From positions 13,963 to 77,962 of the forward strand of contig JBJMTV010000028.1 in the NCBI GenBank assembly GCA_045811525.1: 64,000 nt of DNA, read 5' to 3'. A model generated the notes under the pieces. It saw only the letters and a list, made by a program, of their open reading frames with translations. It ran no database searches and was not told where the DNA came from. Shown piece by piece: positions 1 through 8,158 of this stretch. Position numbers and translations under genes: made by a program. The DNA is from VAZQ01 sp045811525 (GTDB lineage Bacteria; Pseudomonadota; Alphaproteobacteria; Rhizobiales; Xanthobacteraceae). Each line of letters begins with the position of its first letter. Positions within the stretch are counted from its first letter, which is position 1.

Positions 1-89
1 TTGCGGCGGCAATCGCCAACGCCATCTATCACGCAACCGGAAAGCGCGTGCGAGATCTGCCGATCACGCTGGATAAACTACACCGGTGA
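1..89 (+). CDS. Xanthine dehydrogenase-type molybdopterin-binding subunit, C-terminal end (partial)
   Basis: Reading from base 3, the frame gives AAAIANAIYHATGKRVRDLP followed by ITLDKLHR and a TGA stop at 87-89. The string (A)IANA.(Y/F)HATGKR(V/I)RDLPIT is the hallmark C-terminus of the large molybdenum-cofactor subunit of the xanthine dehydrogenase/aldehyde oxidoreductase family, which hydroxylates purines or aldehydes using Mo-MPT with 2Fe-2S and FAD partner subunits. Only 28 residues lie in the window, so substrate and subtype cannot be given. The next gene begins 19 bases after the stop in the same direction. The frame differs from that of the following gene, whose open frame continues upstream through this region by chance. 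Confidence 0.8.
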   Translation, partial: AAAIANAIYHATGKRVRDLPITLDKLHR

Positions 90-108
90 GCTGCTTTGGG
101 ACCCGGGC

Positions 109-570
109 ATGAGTAGAGCGTTCGTGAAGGAAGATGCTGCGGCACTGGAGGAATTGCCCGACCGCCCCATCTCCACGCATCCGAACGACGTCACGCCGCA
201 AGGCATGATCCACCTTGAGAGCATGTTGAATGACGCCCGAAAGGCTCATGCCGTCGCCCTTGCCGCGCAAGACCGGGACGCCATGGCACGCGCGTCGCGT
301 GAATTGCGCTACTGGAGCGCCCGGCGTGCCAGCGCTCACGTGATTCCCGATCCCACGGAACGGACGCACGTACGCTTCGGCAGCTCAGTCACTATCCTAC
401 GCTCCGACGGAAGGGAGCAGACCTTTCAGATCGTCGGTGAAGATCAAGCAGATCCTGCACGTGGAACGATTTCTCATGTCTCGCCGTTGGCGCGGTCGCT
501 GGTCGGGAAAAGTGTCGGCGCGGTTGTCAAGCTTGGTAAGGGCGAAGCGGAGATCAAATACATTCAATGA
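109..570 (+). CDS. GreA/GreB-family transcription elongation factor-like protein
   Basis: 153 aa starting MSRAFVKED. GreA/GreB factors enter the RNA polymerase secondary channel and stimulate cleavage of backtracked RNA. The N-terminal half (about 20-75) is an ISTHPNDVTPQG segment plus a helical region rich in Ala/Arg. The C-terminal half (about 85-150) matches the FKBP-like Gre domain: VRFGSSVTI, then QTFQIVGEDQADP and GTISHVSPLARSLVGKSVGA. I chose ATG 109 because the open frame upstream overlaps the preceding gene's C-terminus in another frame and has no matching start; no strong ribosome site is seen. This short Gre variant is common in rhizobia alongside a full GreA. Whether it cleaves transcripts or only binds polymerase cannot be told from the sequence. 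Confidence 0.85.
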   Translation: MSRAFVKEDAAALEELPDRPISTHPNDVTPQGMIHLESMLNDARKAHAVALAAQDRDAMARASRELRYWSARRASAHVIPDPTERTHVRFGSSVTILRSDGREQTFQIVGEDQADPARGTISHVSPLARSLVGKSVGAVVKLGKGEAEIKYIQ

Positions 571-750
571 TCAATGGGAAGGCCCGCGGCCGGTCGAGAC
601 AAGCTTTCTCCCTCAGGCGATTAAATTGGAATGGAACGATTTCACCTGGCTCCCAGTCGCGCAATTGGTATTAACGACGTCGAAATCATTCTTGCCGACC
701 GCGCCCTCCACGGTTCTGCTGAGCGGCGCCAAAGCGATACCAAGGCAATC

Positions 751-963
751 ATGACGTTTACATTTTACAACGCACCGCAATCGACCTGTAGCCAGCGTGC
801 GCGCTTCGTGCTCAACGCCAAGAGTATTCCATTCGCCGAGATCAAGCTCGACCTGCTTGCGGGCGATCAACTCAAGCCGAATTATCTCGCGCTAAATCCC
901 AATGTCGTGGTACCCACCCGCTCAGACAGCCAATGCCATCATCACCGTATCTGCTCACCATGA
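751..963 (+). pseudogene. Glutathione S-transferase, truncated N-terminal fragment
   Basis: The frame from ATG 751 gives a typical GST thioredoxin-fold start: residues 1-50 include TFTFYNAPQSTCSQRARFVL, then IPFAEIKLDLLAGDQ and the NPN.VVPT loop containing the cis-Pro that binds glutathione. Straight after VVPT the similarity stops. The frame continues into an unrelated Ser/His-rich tail and ends at 963, and no helical C-terminal GST domain is found downstream in any frame. A GST is about 200 aa, so this is a relic cut at about residue 55, probably by a deletion. The preceding 180 bases hold nothing recognisable. Confidence 0.65.
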
Positions 964-1151
964 TAGCCGCCCACAACCGCAAACGCCCCGGACCGCCTGC
1001 CCGCCCGTTGGGCTTTCGATCCAAAGTGGGCTTAATCTGCTAGGTTCAAATGCCCCGCTTGCTGGACCTCAGCAGACAATCCGAGGTCGCAAAAGAAATC
1101 CATTAAGCCGATGCGCGCATTCCGGTCCGTGTTGTTCTGATCCGCTGCAAT

Positions 1152-1286
1152 TCAGAACTGCTGAGCCTGCAGCGTCTCGAGTTCGGCGCGGCAAGCCACG
1201 CTGAATTCACGAATAAGGTTGACAGAACCCGGGAGCGGCCACGCAGCCGCGCTGCCCAGGCCTGCATTGACCTCGCGCCGCCGCAT
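1152..1286 (-). pseudogene. PF04392-type binding protein, N-terminal remnant
   Basis: An ATG at 1286 overlaps the stop of the upstream relic by one base (TAATG). It opens a 44-codon frame beginning MRRREVNAGLGSAAAWPLPG. That is the twin-arginine-like signal sequence shared by the orphan ABC-type substrate-binding proteins of this window. After about 22 residues the match ends and the frame runs into unrelated sequence to a TGA at 1152-1154. This is the last, most degraded unit of a decayed three-gene tandem on the minus strand. Confidence 0.55.
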
Positions 1287-1794
1287 TACTCGATCACCTC
1301 GTCGGCGCGCGCGAGCAGCGTGGGGGCATTTCGTTTTGCCACGAGAAAGCTACTATAGTAGGTGACACCAGTAACATGCCCCCTGGCCGGTTCATTGCCG
1401 CCACGAGGCCAAGCTTCACGGGATCTCCGCCATTGCTGAAGACAATCGGTGTGGCTGATGTCACGCCTTTCGCCGCCTGCGCGGCATTGGCATTCCCTGT
1501 CGCAAATAGGAGATCAACCGGGCGCCCAACCAGCTCGGCGGCGAACATTGCAAGCTGCTCGTTGTGCTCGGTCTGGCGAACTTCAAATCGCGGCTCATGA
1601 GGTAAGCCAGAGTCGAGGAGCCCCTTCCGAAATTGGCGCACGACGTCTTCTTTTTGTGCCGCTAAACCCCCGGCGAGGACACCAATCAGAGGCGCAACCC
1701 ATCGCTCCTGGGCTGAGGAGCGAACTGCCCATGCTGCCGCGCCGACGGCGAGGGCCGACCCACCAAAGAGGGACATCACTTCGCGCCGGCGCAC
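1286..1794 (-). pseudogene. PF04392-type ABC substrate-binding protein, internal deletion plus frameshift
   Basis: The GTG start at 1794 overlaps the previous relic's stop (TAGTG). The N-terminal 140 residues are well preserved: a signal peptide (MRRREVMSLFGGSALAV), then IGVLAGG, ELVGRPVDLLFATGN, ATPIVFSNGGDPVKLGLVAA and NRPGG. After RPGG the frame is shifted. The intended reading (HVTGVTYYSS) continues in another frame and jumps directly to the family's C-terminal signature PTLLARADEVIE, ending at TAA 1286-1288. About 150 residues of the second lobe are missing. The family normally has about 325 aa and forms a bilobed periplasmic receptor, so this copy cannot fold normally. Confidence 0.8.
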
Positions 1795-2554
1795 TATTCA
1801 ATCACCTCATCGGCGCGGGCGAGCAGCGTGGGCGGCAATTCAAGACCAAGTGCCTTGGCGGTCTTGAGGTTGACGACCAGCTCGAACTTCGTCGGTTGTC
1901 GACGGGGATATCGCCGGGCTTCGTCCCGCGTGCAATCTTATCGACATAATCAGCAGCACGTCGAAATAGGTCTGGGAAGTATGGTCCATAGGACATCAAA
2001 CCTCCCGATGCGACGTACTCCCCCAAATCGAACATTGTCGGCAGCCTCATACCCGATGCGAGAGTAGCAGTTAGAACACGGTTCGAGTTCACGAATGGAT
2101 CAGCTGGAACATAAATCGCCTCCGCCCGTCACTTCACCGACTCGAAAGCAGGCGCGATATCATCGACCCGCCGCACGTCCAAGGTAATGATGTCGAGCTC
2201 GAGCCGACGAGCCTCTGTCTGAATCTCGTGTATCAGCTGCCCGGCTGCGGCGTAGGCCACATTCGCCATGACAGCAATTCGGCGAACAGCCGGAAGAACG
2301 TCGCGTAGCAGTTCTAGCCGCTTGCCTGAAAGGTCGGAGCCTAGTGCCGAGAGGCCGGTGATCTTTCCGCCCGGCCGCGCGAGGCTCGCAACCAATCCGC
2401 TACCGATCGGATCCGTTGCCGTCGCGAAGACGATCGGAATTATTGAAGTAGCTTGCTTTGCAGCGAGAAGTGCGACCCCACTCGTGACAATAATGTCGAC
2501 GTTCAGGCGGATCAATTCGGCCCTCCGGATTTGGCAAAAAATTTCCGCTGACAT
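1794..2554 (-). pseudogene. PF04392-type ABC substrate-binding protein, 5'-truncated with nonsense codon and frameshift
   Basis: The recognisable reading starts inside the first lobe (AELIRLNVDIIVTSGVALLA, then IPIVFATATDP and ARPGGKITGLSALG), so the signal peptide and about 70 residues are missing. At 2129-2131 an in-frame TGA interrupts FESVK/RAEAIYVPADP, consistent with a single GGA-to-TGA change. After SGGLMSYGPYF and GTKPGDIPV a frameshift near 1905 moves the C-terminal part (QPTKFELVVNLKTAKALGLE then LLARADEVIE) to another frame. The stop at 1794-1796 overlaps the next relic's GTG. The three lesions show long-standing decay. Confidence 0.8.
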
Positions 2555-2773
2555 TCGGGAGGCTGCCGGGTCAATGGCGAGAGTCGGATGCGCTCATTGC
2601 CGGCTTCCTGAAGTCAAAACCCGCCGCCGCACACGAGGCGCGGCAGCGGGTCAAGAGGAAGCCCATGAAGAACGGACAATTTGCACGATTGCGAGGACGT
2701 TGGCCAATCCTCCAGCCCCCGAAGCTGGGAACCCTTCGCGATTTAAGGGACAATTGCGAGGGACGGATACCTG

Positions 2774-2805
2774 CGCCGGGACCGGCCTGTATGCTGGTCC
2801 CGGCG
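2774..2805. terminator. Strong inverted repeat downstream of the poly-Thr protein gene
   Basis: Bases 2775-2783 (GCCGGGACC) pair perfectly with 2796-2804, with a 12-base loop, about 30-60 bases after the stop of the minus-strand gene at 2838. There is no clear T-run on either side, so it may be a weak or Rho-assisted terminator or simply a REP-like palindrome. The rest of 2555-2837 shows no gene. Confidence 0.35.
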
Positions 2806-2837
2806 TCCGGTGAGTTTACAGAATTAGCCTCGGGGAA

Positions 2838-3545
2838 CTAGGACAATTCAACTGAACTCACCTCATCCTCAAGAACACCCAAGTCAGGCCGTTGAGGAGC
2901 GTAATCGAGGCTGGCGCCTCCAAAATTGCTGTGCTCATAAACCTTCGCCCAACAATTGTTGTACGCAATGAAGGACTCGGCCCAGTCATTCCAGTCGTCA
3001 CCAACATACGGGATTGTCTGGTCGACGTCGGAGGTTGTGTTAGTGCAACTTCTTCCTGTCCAACTGACAGAGCTACCGCCGATGACGCACGGTCGGTAGT
3101 TGGTATTGCAGAATAAAGTGAGAACTATCGCTGCGGCGTGTACTGTCGGCGGGTCGGCCGATCCCGGTGCTGACGCGTTTTTCTTGTCGCCTGTGCTAGC
3201 GTTCAGCCTGCCCAAAAGGGCCTTGTCGTTCATTGCTGTCCCTACGTCGGCTGGAGCGTCGGTGACTTGGCCGCCGGTCGCGGCCGCTATAGCGGCCGTG
3301 AAGGTATCATAGCAGGTCGTCGGGTGGCCCGGTTTCTCTAGGTTCGTGACGCAGTGACCAGCCTGCTTAGCCGTCCTCCCGGTCTTTGCTGTCTTTGCCC
3401 TCTTCCCGTTAGCTGGCTCGGGAGTTGTGGTGGTCGTCGTCGTTGTCGTGGTAGTGGTCGTGACTTGCGCCTGAGCACTCGACGCGAGCACCAGCCCCAC
3501 CATACCGACCGAAGCAAGCGCGAGAGTTTGAAGTCCACGGTGCAT
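2838..3545 (-). CDS. Secreted protein with poly-threonine tract and beta/gamma-crystallin-like (I36-like) C-terminus
   Basis: 235 aa with a Sec signal peptide (about 1-27, ending ASSAQAQ). A run of 13 threonines follows at once (about 29-41), then a Lys/Arg-rich linker, a cysteine-containing segment (GHCVTNLEKPGHPTTCYDTF, about 67-90), an Ala/Asp-rich middle and a Cys-bearing C-terminal domain. The last 60 residues (DDWNDWAESFIAYNNCWAKV followed by YEHSNFGGASLDY) resemble the beta/gamma-crystallin-like fold of peptidase-inhibitor family I36 domains. The ATG at 3545 is preceded by AGGAGAG. It probably acts outside the cytoplasmic membrane, with the Thr tract as a flexible linker; protease inhibition is only a possibility. 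The trinucleotide repeat coding the tract can change length without breaking the frame. Confidence 0.7.
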   Translation of the reverse strand: MHRGLQTLALASVGMVGLVLASSAQAQVTTTTTTTTTTTTTPEPANGKRAKTAKTGRTAKQAGHCVTNLEKPGHPTTCYDTFTAAIAAATGGQVTDAPADVGTAMNDKALLGRLNASTGDKKNASAPGSADPPTVHAAAIVLTLFCNTNYRPCVIGGSSVSWTGRSCTNTTSDVDQTIPYVGDDWNDWAESFIAYNNCWAKVYEHSNFGGASLDYAPQRPDLGVLEDEVSSVELS

Positions 3546-3920
3546 GTTACGCTCTCCTCATGATAGAAAGTACGCTCTCGAGACGAACGTAAGTAAGTGC
3601 CCAAAGTAGCAGGGTGTCAACGCCGTGCTCTTGAGGCGACTTCGTCTTGTGCCAGCATCAACAGCAATGCGTTAACCGTCCCCACCGTAGCACTGGGTCG
3701 AGACAACGGAGACATAGGCACGCAAATCACGAAAGTTTGGGAAGCGCGATTCCATCGCAGCATCACGCCAGAGCGATCCGCACAAATGAGGGCATCGGCG
3801 ACGTCTACGAGAATTCGGGCGTTCAAACGGATTTGACCCGTCATCCCCTCGCCTCCGCCGTGGCATTTCACCCAGACCGCAGCACGAAGCGGCGGTTCAC
3901 CTTCTGCGCCGGGCGCGCGT
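3546..3920. other. Intergenic stretch with no recognisable gene
   Basis: Bases 3546 to about 3600 carry the leader (including AGGAGAG) of the poly-Thr protein gene, so its promoter should lie here. From 3600 to 3920 several short frames are open on both strands, but none has a ribosome site, a recognisable product or codon use like the neighbouring genes. Confidence 0.5.
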
Positions 3921-4082
3921 TCATCGCATAGAGCTTTGCAAAGGGCTCATGTCGGCGCGCGCGGCGCTGGATCGGTAGATGCGGCCGATCTTCTGGCCAT
4001 CGTCAAACACCGAGTAATCGGGATAGAGCCTCCGGTAAGCGTCACCCTCGCCGTCCCACAGAATTTGGCGAAGCGTGAGCAT
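3921..4082 (-). CDS. Small hypothetical protein coupled to the DNA ligase gene
   Basis: 53 aa, starting MLTLRQILWDGEGDAYRRLY and continuing PDYSVFDDGQKIGRIYR. The ATG at 4082 lies two bases after the ligase stop codon (TAATCATG), so translational coupling is likely. The segment D-Y-x-V-F/x-D-D-G-x-x-I-G-R-I-Y is reminiscent of short rhizobial proteins of unknown function that carry a DGRVVGRIYR-type motif and are about 80 aa long. Here the frame ends soon after that motif, so the gene may be C-terminally truncated. No function can be assigned. Confidence 0.4.
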   Translation of the reverse strand: MLTLRQILWDGEGDAYRRLYPDYSVFDDGQKIGRIYRSSAARADMSPLQSSMR

Positions 4083-4084
4083 GA

Positions 4085-4705
4085 TTAGGGGCGGCGCCAG
4101 TCTTCCTCAAACTCCCGGCGGATCGCAGGGGCGTCTGGGTTCTTCACCTTTCGCCAAACATCTGTGCGGCCGCTTAAGTAGGCAGACCGCACATGCTTGC
4201 TGACGATGCCCTCACACCCCAGAGCGCAGGCGTGGTCATAAACCATTTCACCGGGTGCCTTGTAGGTTTCGTTGAGCACGAGGCCCGCCCACTGCCGGCG
4301 GAGGAGCTTCGCTAACACGCGGCGGCGAGCACTGAATGGCTCACGTCGTATATCGCGGCCGTCAAGCTCGAGCACGTCGAAGGCAACCAAGTGCACCGGG
4401 GCACGCCGGTAGCGGAGCCGCTGAAAGTCAGTGAGGCCGGTCTGATCGCAAGCCACCGCCTCGCCATCGATCAGACAAGAGCGCACGGTGAGCGTGGAGA
4501 CAGCCGCTAGAATCAGTGGGAAGCGGTCCGTCCAGTCGATGCCTCGGCGGGTGAAGAGACGCACGCCATTGCCCTCGCGGCATGCGAGAAGGCGAAAGCC
4601 GTCGTGCTTGATCTCGTGAACCCAGTCAGGGCCGGAGGGCGGCCGCTCGGCCCGACTCGGCAGGCACGGTGAAACGAAGCCGGACGGGTGCACCGGACGG
4701 GACAT
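4085..4705 (-). CDS. Minimal ATP-dependent DNA ligase (LigD-like adenylation domain)
   Basis: 206 aa. It carries the nucleotidyltransferase motifs of ATP-dependent DNA ligases: motif I EIKHDGFR with the AMP-accepting Lys33, the conserved RSCLIDGEAV segment, FDVLELDG, motif IV CEGIVSKH and motif V DVWRKVKNP. The N-terminus (SGFVSPCLPSRAERPP) is typical of short ligase paralogs in rhizobia. No C-terminal OB-fold is present; LigD/LigC enzymes normally have one and need it for full nick sealing. It may work with partner proteins in non-homologous end joining or be limited to adenylation. The small gene downstream starts two bases after the stop. No Ku or LigD polymerase gene is in the window. Confidence 0.85.
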   Translation of the reverse strand: MSRPVHPSGFVSPCLPSRAERPPSGPDWVHEIKHDGFRLLACREGNGVRLFTRRGIDWTDRFPLILAAVSTLTVRSCLIDGEAVACDQTGLTDFQRLRYRRAPVHLVAFDVLELDGRDIRREPFSARRRVLAKLLRRQWAGLVLNETYKAPGEMVYDHACALGCEGIVSKHVRSAYLSGRTDVWRKVKNPDAPAIRREFEEDWRRP

Positions 4706-4919
4706 GCATGGGCCAATAACGGGAGCAGCCCCCCCGGAGTCGAGTCCCAGTGTTTACATGCTACAACTCCCATGTCGCAGTCATATCGCACGGAAGCGCC
4801 GCTACTGTTTGGCAGCCATTGAAAACGCTTTGGAATATTTTGCAACATGACGCGACATGCACGCGCCGCATGAACTGCAGGTGATTGGGTTAAGTACTTG
4901 TAAACAGGGGGACTTCGTA

Positions 4920-4993
4920 TGGCTGGGGGACTAGGATTCGAACCTAGATTAACGGAGTCAGAGTCCGCTGTTCTACCATTGAACTATCCCCCA
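4920..4993 (-). tRNA. tRNA-Gln(CTG)
   Basis: On the minus strand the sequence starts TGGGGGATAGTTCAATGG and folds as a 74-nt cloverleaf. The acceptor stem is TGGGGGA/TCCCCCA, the D arm GTTC...GAAC, the anticodon loop CTCTGAC with anticodon CTG between GCGGA and TCCGT, and the T arm TAGGT-TCGAATC-CTAGT. A 3' CCA is encoded (4920-4922). The U1 start and acceptor sequence are those of glutamine tRNAs, and the anticodon reads CAG codons. Confidence 0.95.
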
Positions 4994-5194
4994 AAAGACA
5001 GTCTCTGCAAATAATTGGCAGGATCTGCTCAGAAGCGTATGCAAGCCAACGTCCTGCTCTTCCAGCCGAGCGCGCCTGACATCTAAGGCATGTTCGCCGC
5101 GTTTCCAAGGCGGCAGTCGCAGCAGGCCCGGTGGAGGCCGCTTGCGCGCGGACAACGGGGGCCTGAATGTATGGCCGCCAGTCGGTGTACCGGT

Positions 5195-6487
5195 TCACGG
5201 GCAAGCGGGATGAGTGGTCGAGACCGGGCCGGTTGCAGCGGCCCGCCGCAACGCCTCGCCTCCGGCCATGCCGACGCCGAAGACGTAAAGCCAGCCCTGT
5301 CCGAAATCGAACAGGAAGGAGTTGAAGAGCGAGCCGATCACGTTTTCAACGGCGATCATCAGACCGATCCACTCGACCAGTGTACTGGCCCGGTGCAGCA
5401 GCGTGATATGCGCCATCCAAAGGGCAACCAACACGGCAGCAGCCGGCAAGCCCACCTGAAGTGCCACCGTCAGCAACTGGTTGTGAGGGTTATCGGTCAG
5501 CAGCTGGGGATCCACGCCGGGCGCGGCGTCACGCCGAAACAGCTGGCCGATGGCACCGGTGCCGTGCCCAATGACCGGCGCCTCGGCGACGAACCCGAGT
5601 GATTTCTCCCAGAAATCGAGCCGCAGACCGGCTGCGGTGATCTCGCCTGCCTCGTGCCTCTCTACGTCGGTGATGGCGCTCGATACCCGCGCGCGAAAAT
5701 AGGGTGACGAGAGCCATGCTGCCGTGACCATGACAATTACAATCGACAGCATGGCCAAAACCCCGCGCCCGCCGAACCGGCGCCAGCCGAACAGTGCCAG
5801 CAGCACCGGGAGGACCACCAGCATGGTCCGTGCCGCCGCCACATAAAGGATGTTGGCCATGAACACGGCCGCGCCCATCAGCATTGCCAGAGCGAGTGCA
5901 AATTGCCTGCGCCAGAGCGCCGTCCCCTGCCACAAGAGGGCGAGCGCGCAGATCGCAAAGACCGTGCTCTGCAGGATGTAGTCCTTGACCGGAACACCAA
6001 CGGAGCGGCCTCGCCAGCTCAATCCCGGAGTGAGAAAAAGCACCCAGGAGACGATCAGCAGGACCGTGCAGGATGCGAGAAAGCCCATGGCAGGCCATAG
6101 CGGCCGGCCGCCGGCGCGGAAGTGGGCAAGCACCAGCGGAATGAAGAGGAGCTTGTGAAAGCCGCTGACCCCATCGAGGCGCTCGGTCCAGCTCACGTCT
6201 GCCCAGAGCATGCCGAGCGCGCCGATCGTCCACAACAACACGGGTAGCCCGCCGGAGGCAGTCAAGAGCTCGCGCCGCACGGCGGTGTAGCCGAGGGGCG
6301 TGACTGCGATGAACCAGAGTACGATGAGCACCGCCGTCGCCGATGTGGACCAGGGCAGCGCCACGGCAATAGCGGCCAGCAGCCCATCAGCAATGGGGGC
6401 GGTGCGTGCGCGCAGCGAGCTCTCGCCCGTCACCCTGTTGTCGTTCAAGGCAATTGGTGCGAGTGCACCAGCGTGGCTCTGTTCCAC
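5195..6487 (-). CDS. O-antigen ligase / Wzy-type polymerase family membrane protein
   Basis: 430 aa, GTG start at 6487 preceded by GGGGGAG. At least ten hydrophobic segments run from about residue 33 to 415. A large periplasmic loop (about 255-345) carries the family signature: APVIGHGTGAIG followed by NPHNQLLTVALQVGL, the H-N-x-(L)...G motif of the Wzy_C/WaaL family. These enzymes join undecaprenyl-linked glycan to lipid A core or polymerise repeat units on the periplasmic face. The gene lies 44 bases downstream of the Wzt-like ATPase gene and in line with it, so ligation of the glycan exported by that transporter is the likely job. WaaL and Wzy cannot be separated by sequence alone. Confidence 0.8.
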   Translation of the reverse strand: MEQSHAGALAPIALNDNRVTGESSLRARTAPIADGLLAAIAVALPWSTSATAVLIVLWFIAVTPLGYTAVRRELLTASGGLPVLLWTIGALGMLWADVSWTERLDGVSGFHKLLFIPLVLAHFRAGGRPLWPAMGFLASCTVLLIVSWVLFLTPGLSWRGRSVGVPVKDYILQSTVFAICALALLWQGTALWRRQFALALAMLMGAAVFMANILYVAAARTMLVVLPVLLALFGWRRFGGRGVLAMLSIVIVMVTAAWLSSPYFRARVSSAITDVERHEAGEITAAGLRLDFWEKSLGFVAEAPVIGHGTGAIGQLFRRDAAPGVDPQLLTDNPHNQLLTVALQVGLPAAAVLVALWMAHITLLHRASTLVEWIGLMIAVENVIGSLFNSFLFDFGQGWLYVFGVGMAGGEALRRAAATGPVSTTHPACP

Positions 6488-6530
6488 CGAAGTGCGGCTC
6501 CCCCGTCACGTCCTAACGTCAGACAGGCTC

Positions 6531-7307
6531 CTAGAGCTGCGGCATAGCCGCTGCCGGCTGATGCAGCAGCTCGCCGTAGGCCGCGATCACATCGTCGATG
6601 TCGCCGTAGGTCACGACCTCGCCCTGTCGCAGCAGCAGTCCGCGGTTGCACCATTTGCGCAGTAGCTCCTGCGAATGGGAGGCCAGCACAAGGATGCTGG
6701 AGCTCGTAACAAATTTCTCCATGCGCTGCTGCGCCTTGGCCATGAAGCCTGCGTCCCCCGCGGAGAGCCATTCATCCATCAACAGAATCTCCGGATGGAT
6801 GCAGGTGGACACGGCAAATCCGAGCCGCACGGTCATTCCGGCGGAGTAGGTGCGGGTCGGCATGTCGAGATAGGCGCCGAGCTCGGTGAAATCGGCAATC
6901 TCGTCGACGCGCTGGCGCATCTCTCGCGGGTGAATATTCATATACATCCCGCGCAGAATGATGTTCTCGCGTCCGGTGGCATCGGGATCAAGGCCGACCG
7001 ATACGTCGAGCAGGGCCGACATCCTGCCGATGGAAAAAACCCGCCCGCGCGTGGGCGCATAAATGCCCGCCATCACTCGCAGCAGCGTCGTCTTTCCGGC
7101 GCCGTTTGCGCCGATGAGCGCGATGCGCTCCCCATCCTCGATGTCGAGCGTGACGTTGTTCAGCGCCCGCACATTGACGCGATCTGTCGCGTCGCGAGCG
7201 AGATTGCCATACGTGCTGGTGGCAAAAAGGAGCTTCTTGAGGGAGCGGCTGCTGCCCCGATACATCGGAAAGTCGATGCAGACATTGCGTAGACGCAGCG
7301 ATGCCAT
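6531..7307 (-). CDS. ABC transporter ATPase, polysaccharide export (Wzt/KpsT type)
   Basis: 258 aa from ATG 7307 (MASLRLRNVCIDFPMYRG). It powers export of a lipid-linked or capsular polysaccharide through the neighbouring permease. Walker A is GANGAGKTT (about 71-79), the signature motif is the variant TYSAGM rather than LSGGQ, as in the TagH/Wzt/KpsT family, and Walker B is EILLMDEWL with H-loop ASHS. The N-terminal RGSSRSLKKLLF segment is typical of polysaccharide exporters. It ends shortly after the nucleotide-binding domain, so it lacks the C-terminal carbohydrate-binding domain of O9a-type Wzt. The start codon lies two bases after the permease stop, indicating coupled translation. Confidence 0.9.
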   Translation of the reverse strand: MASLRLRNVCIDFPMYRGSSRSLKKLLFATSTYGNLARDATDRVNVRALNNVTLDIEDGERIALIGANGAGKTTLLRVMAGIYAPTRGRVFSIGRMSALLDVSVGLDPDATGRENIILRGMYMNIHPREMRQRVDEIADFTELGAYLDMPTRTYSAGMTVRLGFAVSTCIHPEILLMDEWLSAGDAGFMAKAQQRMEKFVTSSSILVLASHSQELLRKWCNRGLLLRQGEVVTYGDIDDVIAAYGELLHQPAAAMPQL

Positions 7308-7309
7308 GC

Positions 7310-8158
7310 TCAGGCCCAGAACGCGATGCGCGAGCGGAACTTTACGAACAGGGCGAAGCTGATCAGCCCGCCCAGCACTGTCACGCTCAGCAACACCGGC
7401 CAGGAATAGGGAAACGGGGCTGTGCCCAACAAAGGTGCGCGTACCACGTCGATCGCCGCGAACATCGGGTTGAATGGCAGGTAGGCCTGCCAATCGCCAA
7501 TGGCCTCAGGCGGCCAGAATATCGGGGTCGCAAAGAAGACGACGTTGACGATGCTCATCACGATCGGCGGGACATCACGATAGCGCGCACTCACCATGCC
7601 AAGGAGAATGCTCACCCACACGCCGTTGACGGTGAGAATCATAAGAGCCGGAACGAGCATGAGGACGTCGGAGCCCACGCGCACTCCGAACGCGATCATC
7701 ACGACCGGAATGATGACCACGTTATGGGCAAGGATAATGAGGTTGCGACAAACCACGCGCCAAGCGTGAATCGTGAACGGCATGCGTATTTGCGTGATGA
7801 TGTGTTGCGCCGTGAGGAAAGTGTGGCAGCCATCCAGCATCACCCCCGAGACGAAGTTCCAGATGACAAGGCCGACCGTCAGAAATGGCAAATAGGTCGA
7901 GATCTGCATCTTGAACATGCGCGAATAGATCGCGCCCAGCGCCGCTATCAGGATCACCATACTGATCGTGAGCCAGAAAGGGCCAAGCACGGAGCCGCGG
8001 TAGCGCATCTTGATGTCTTGCACGGCCATGGCCCACCACATCCAGCTTTTGGACGTGCCTTCGACCAGATCCGTCCAGGCCGCAGCCAGAGCACTGGGTG
8101 AGGGCGGCAGCTCTTCTGTCCGCGGCTCATTTGCCGAGGCGTTGCTGGGGGCAAGCAT
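7310..8158 (-). CDS. ABC-2 type polysaccharide exporter permease (Wzm/KpsM type)
   Basis: 282 aa from ATG 8158 (MLAPSNASANEPRTEEL). ABC-2 permeases of this kind form the channel for lipid-linked glycan export. An N-terminal cytoplasmic helix carries the ELL..A..D....W.......D...RYRGS.LG pattern (about 30-65: MAVQDIKMRYRGSVLGPFW). Six transmembrane segments follow, with the characteristic RMPFTIHAWR amphipathic stretch and the RYRDVPPIV loop before the last pair. It is the first gene of the permease-ATPase-ligase run. The frame is open for 56 more codons upstream, but they are Arg/Cys-rich and unlike the family. Confidence 0.9.
   Translation of the reverse strand: MLAPSNASANEPRTEELPPSPSALAAAWTDLVEGTSKSWMWWAMAVQDIKMRYRGSVLGPFWLTISMVILIAALGAIYSRMFKMQISTYLPFLTVGLVIWNFVSGVMLDGCHTFLTAQHIITQIRMPFTIHAWRVVCRNLIILAHNVVIIPVVMIAFGVRVGSDVLMLVPALMILTVNGVWVSILLGMVSARYRDVPPIVMSIVNVVFFATPIFWPPEAIGDWQAYLPFNPMFAAIDVVRAPLLGTAPFPYSWPVLLSVTVLGGLISFALFVKFRSRIAFWA

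Noticed and set aside
3420..3465. Trinucleotide repeat as a possible CRISPR or tandem-repeat locus
   Set aside because: It is the coding tract for the poly-threonine linker, with no spacers or regular repeat units.
4920..4993. tRNA-Gln as an integration site for a mobile island
   Set aside because: No integrase nearby and no repeated tRNA 3' end was found in the adjacent DNA.
7301..8101. 266-codon plus-strand frame opposite the exporter permease
   Set aside because: Extremely His/Asp/Arg-rich complement of hydrophobic codons; not a real protein.
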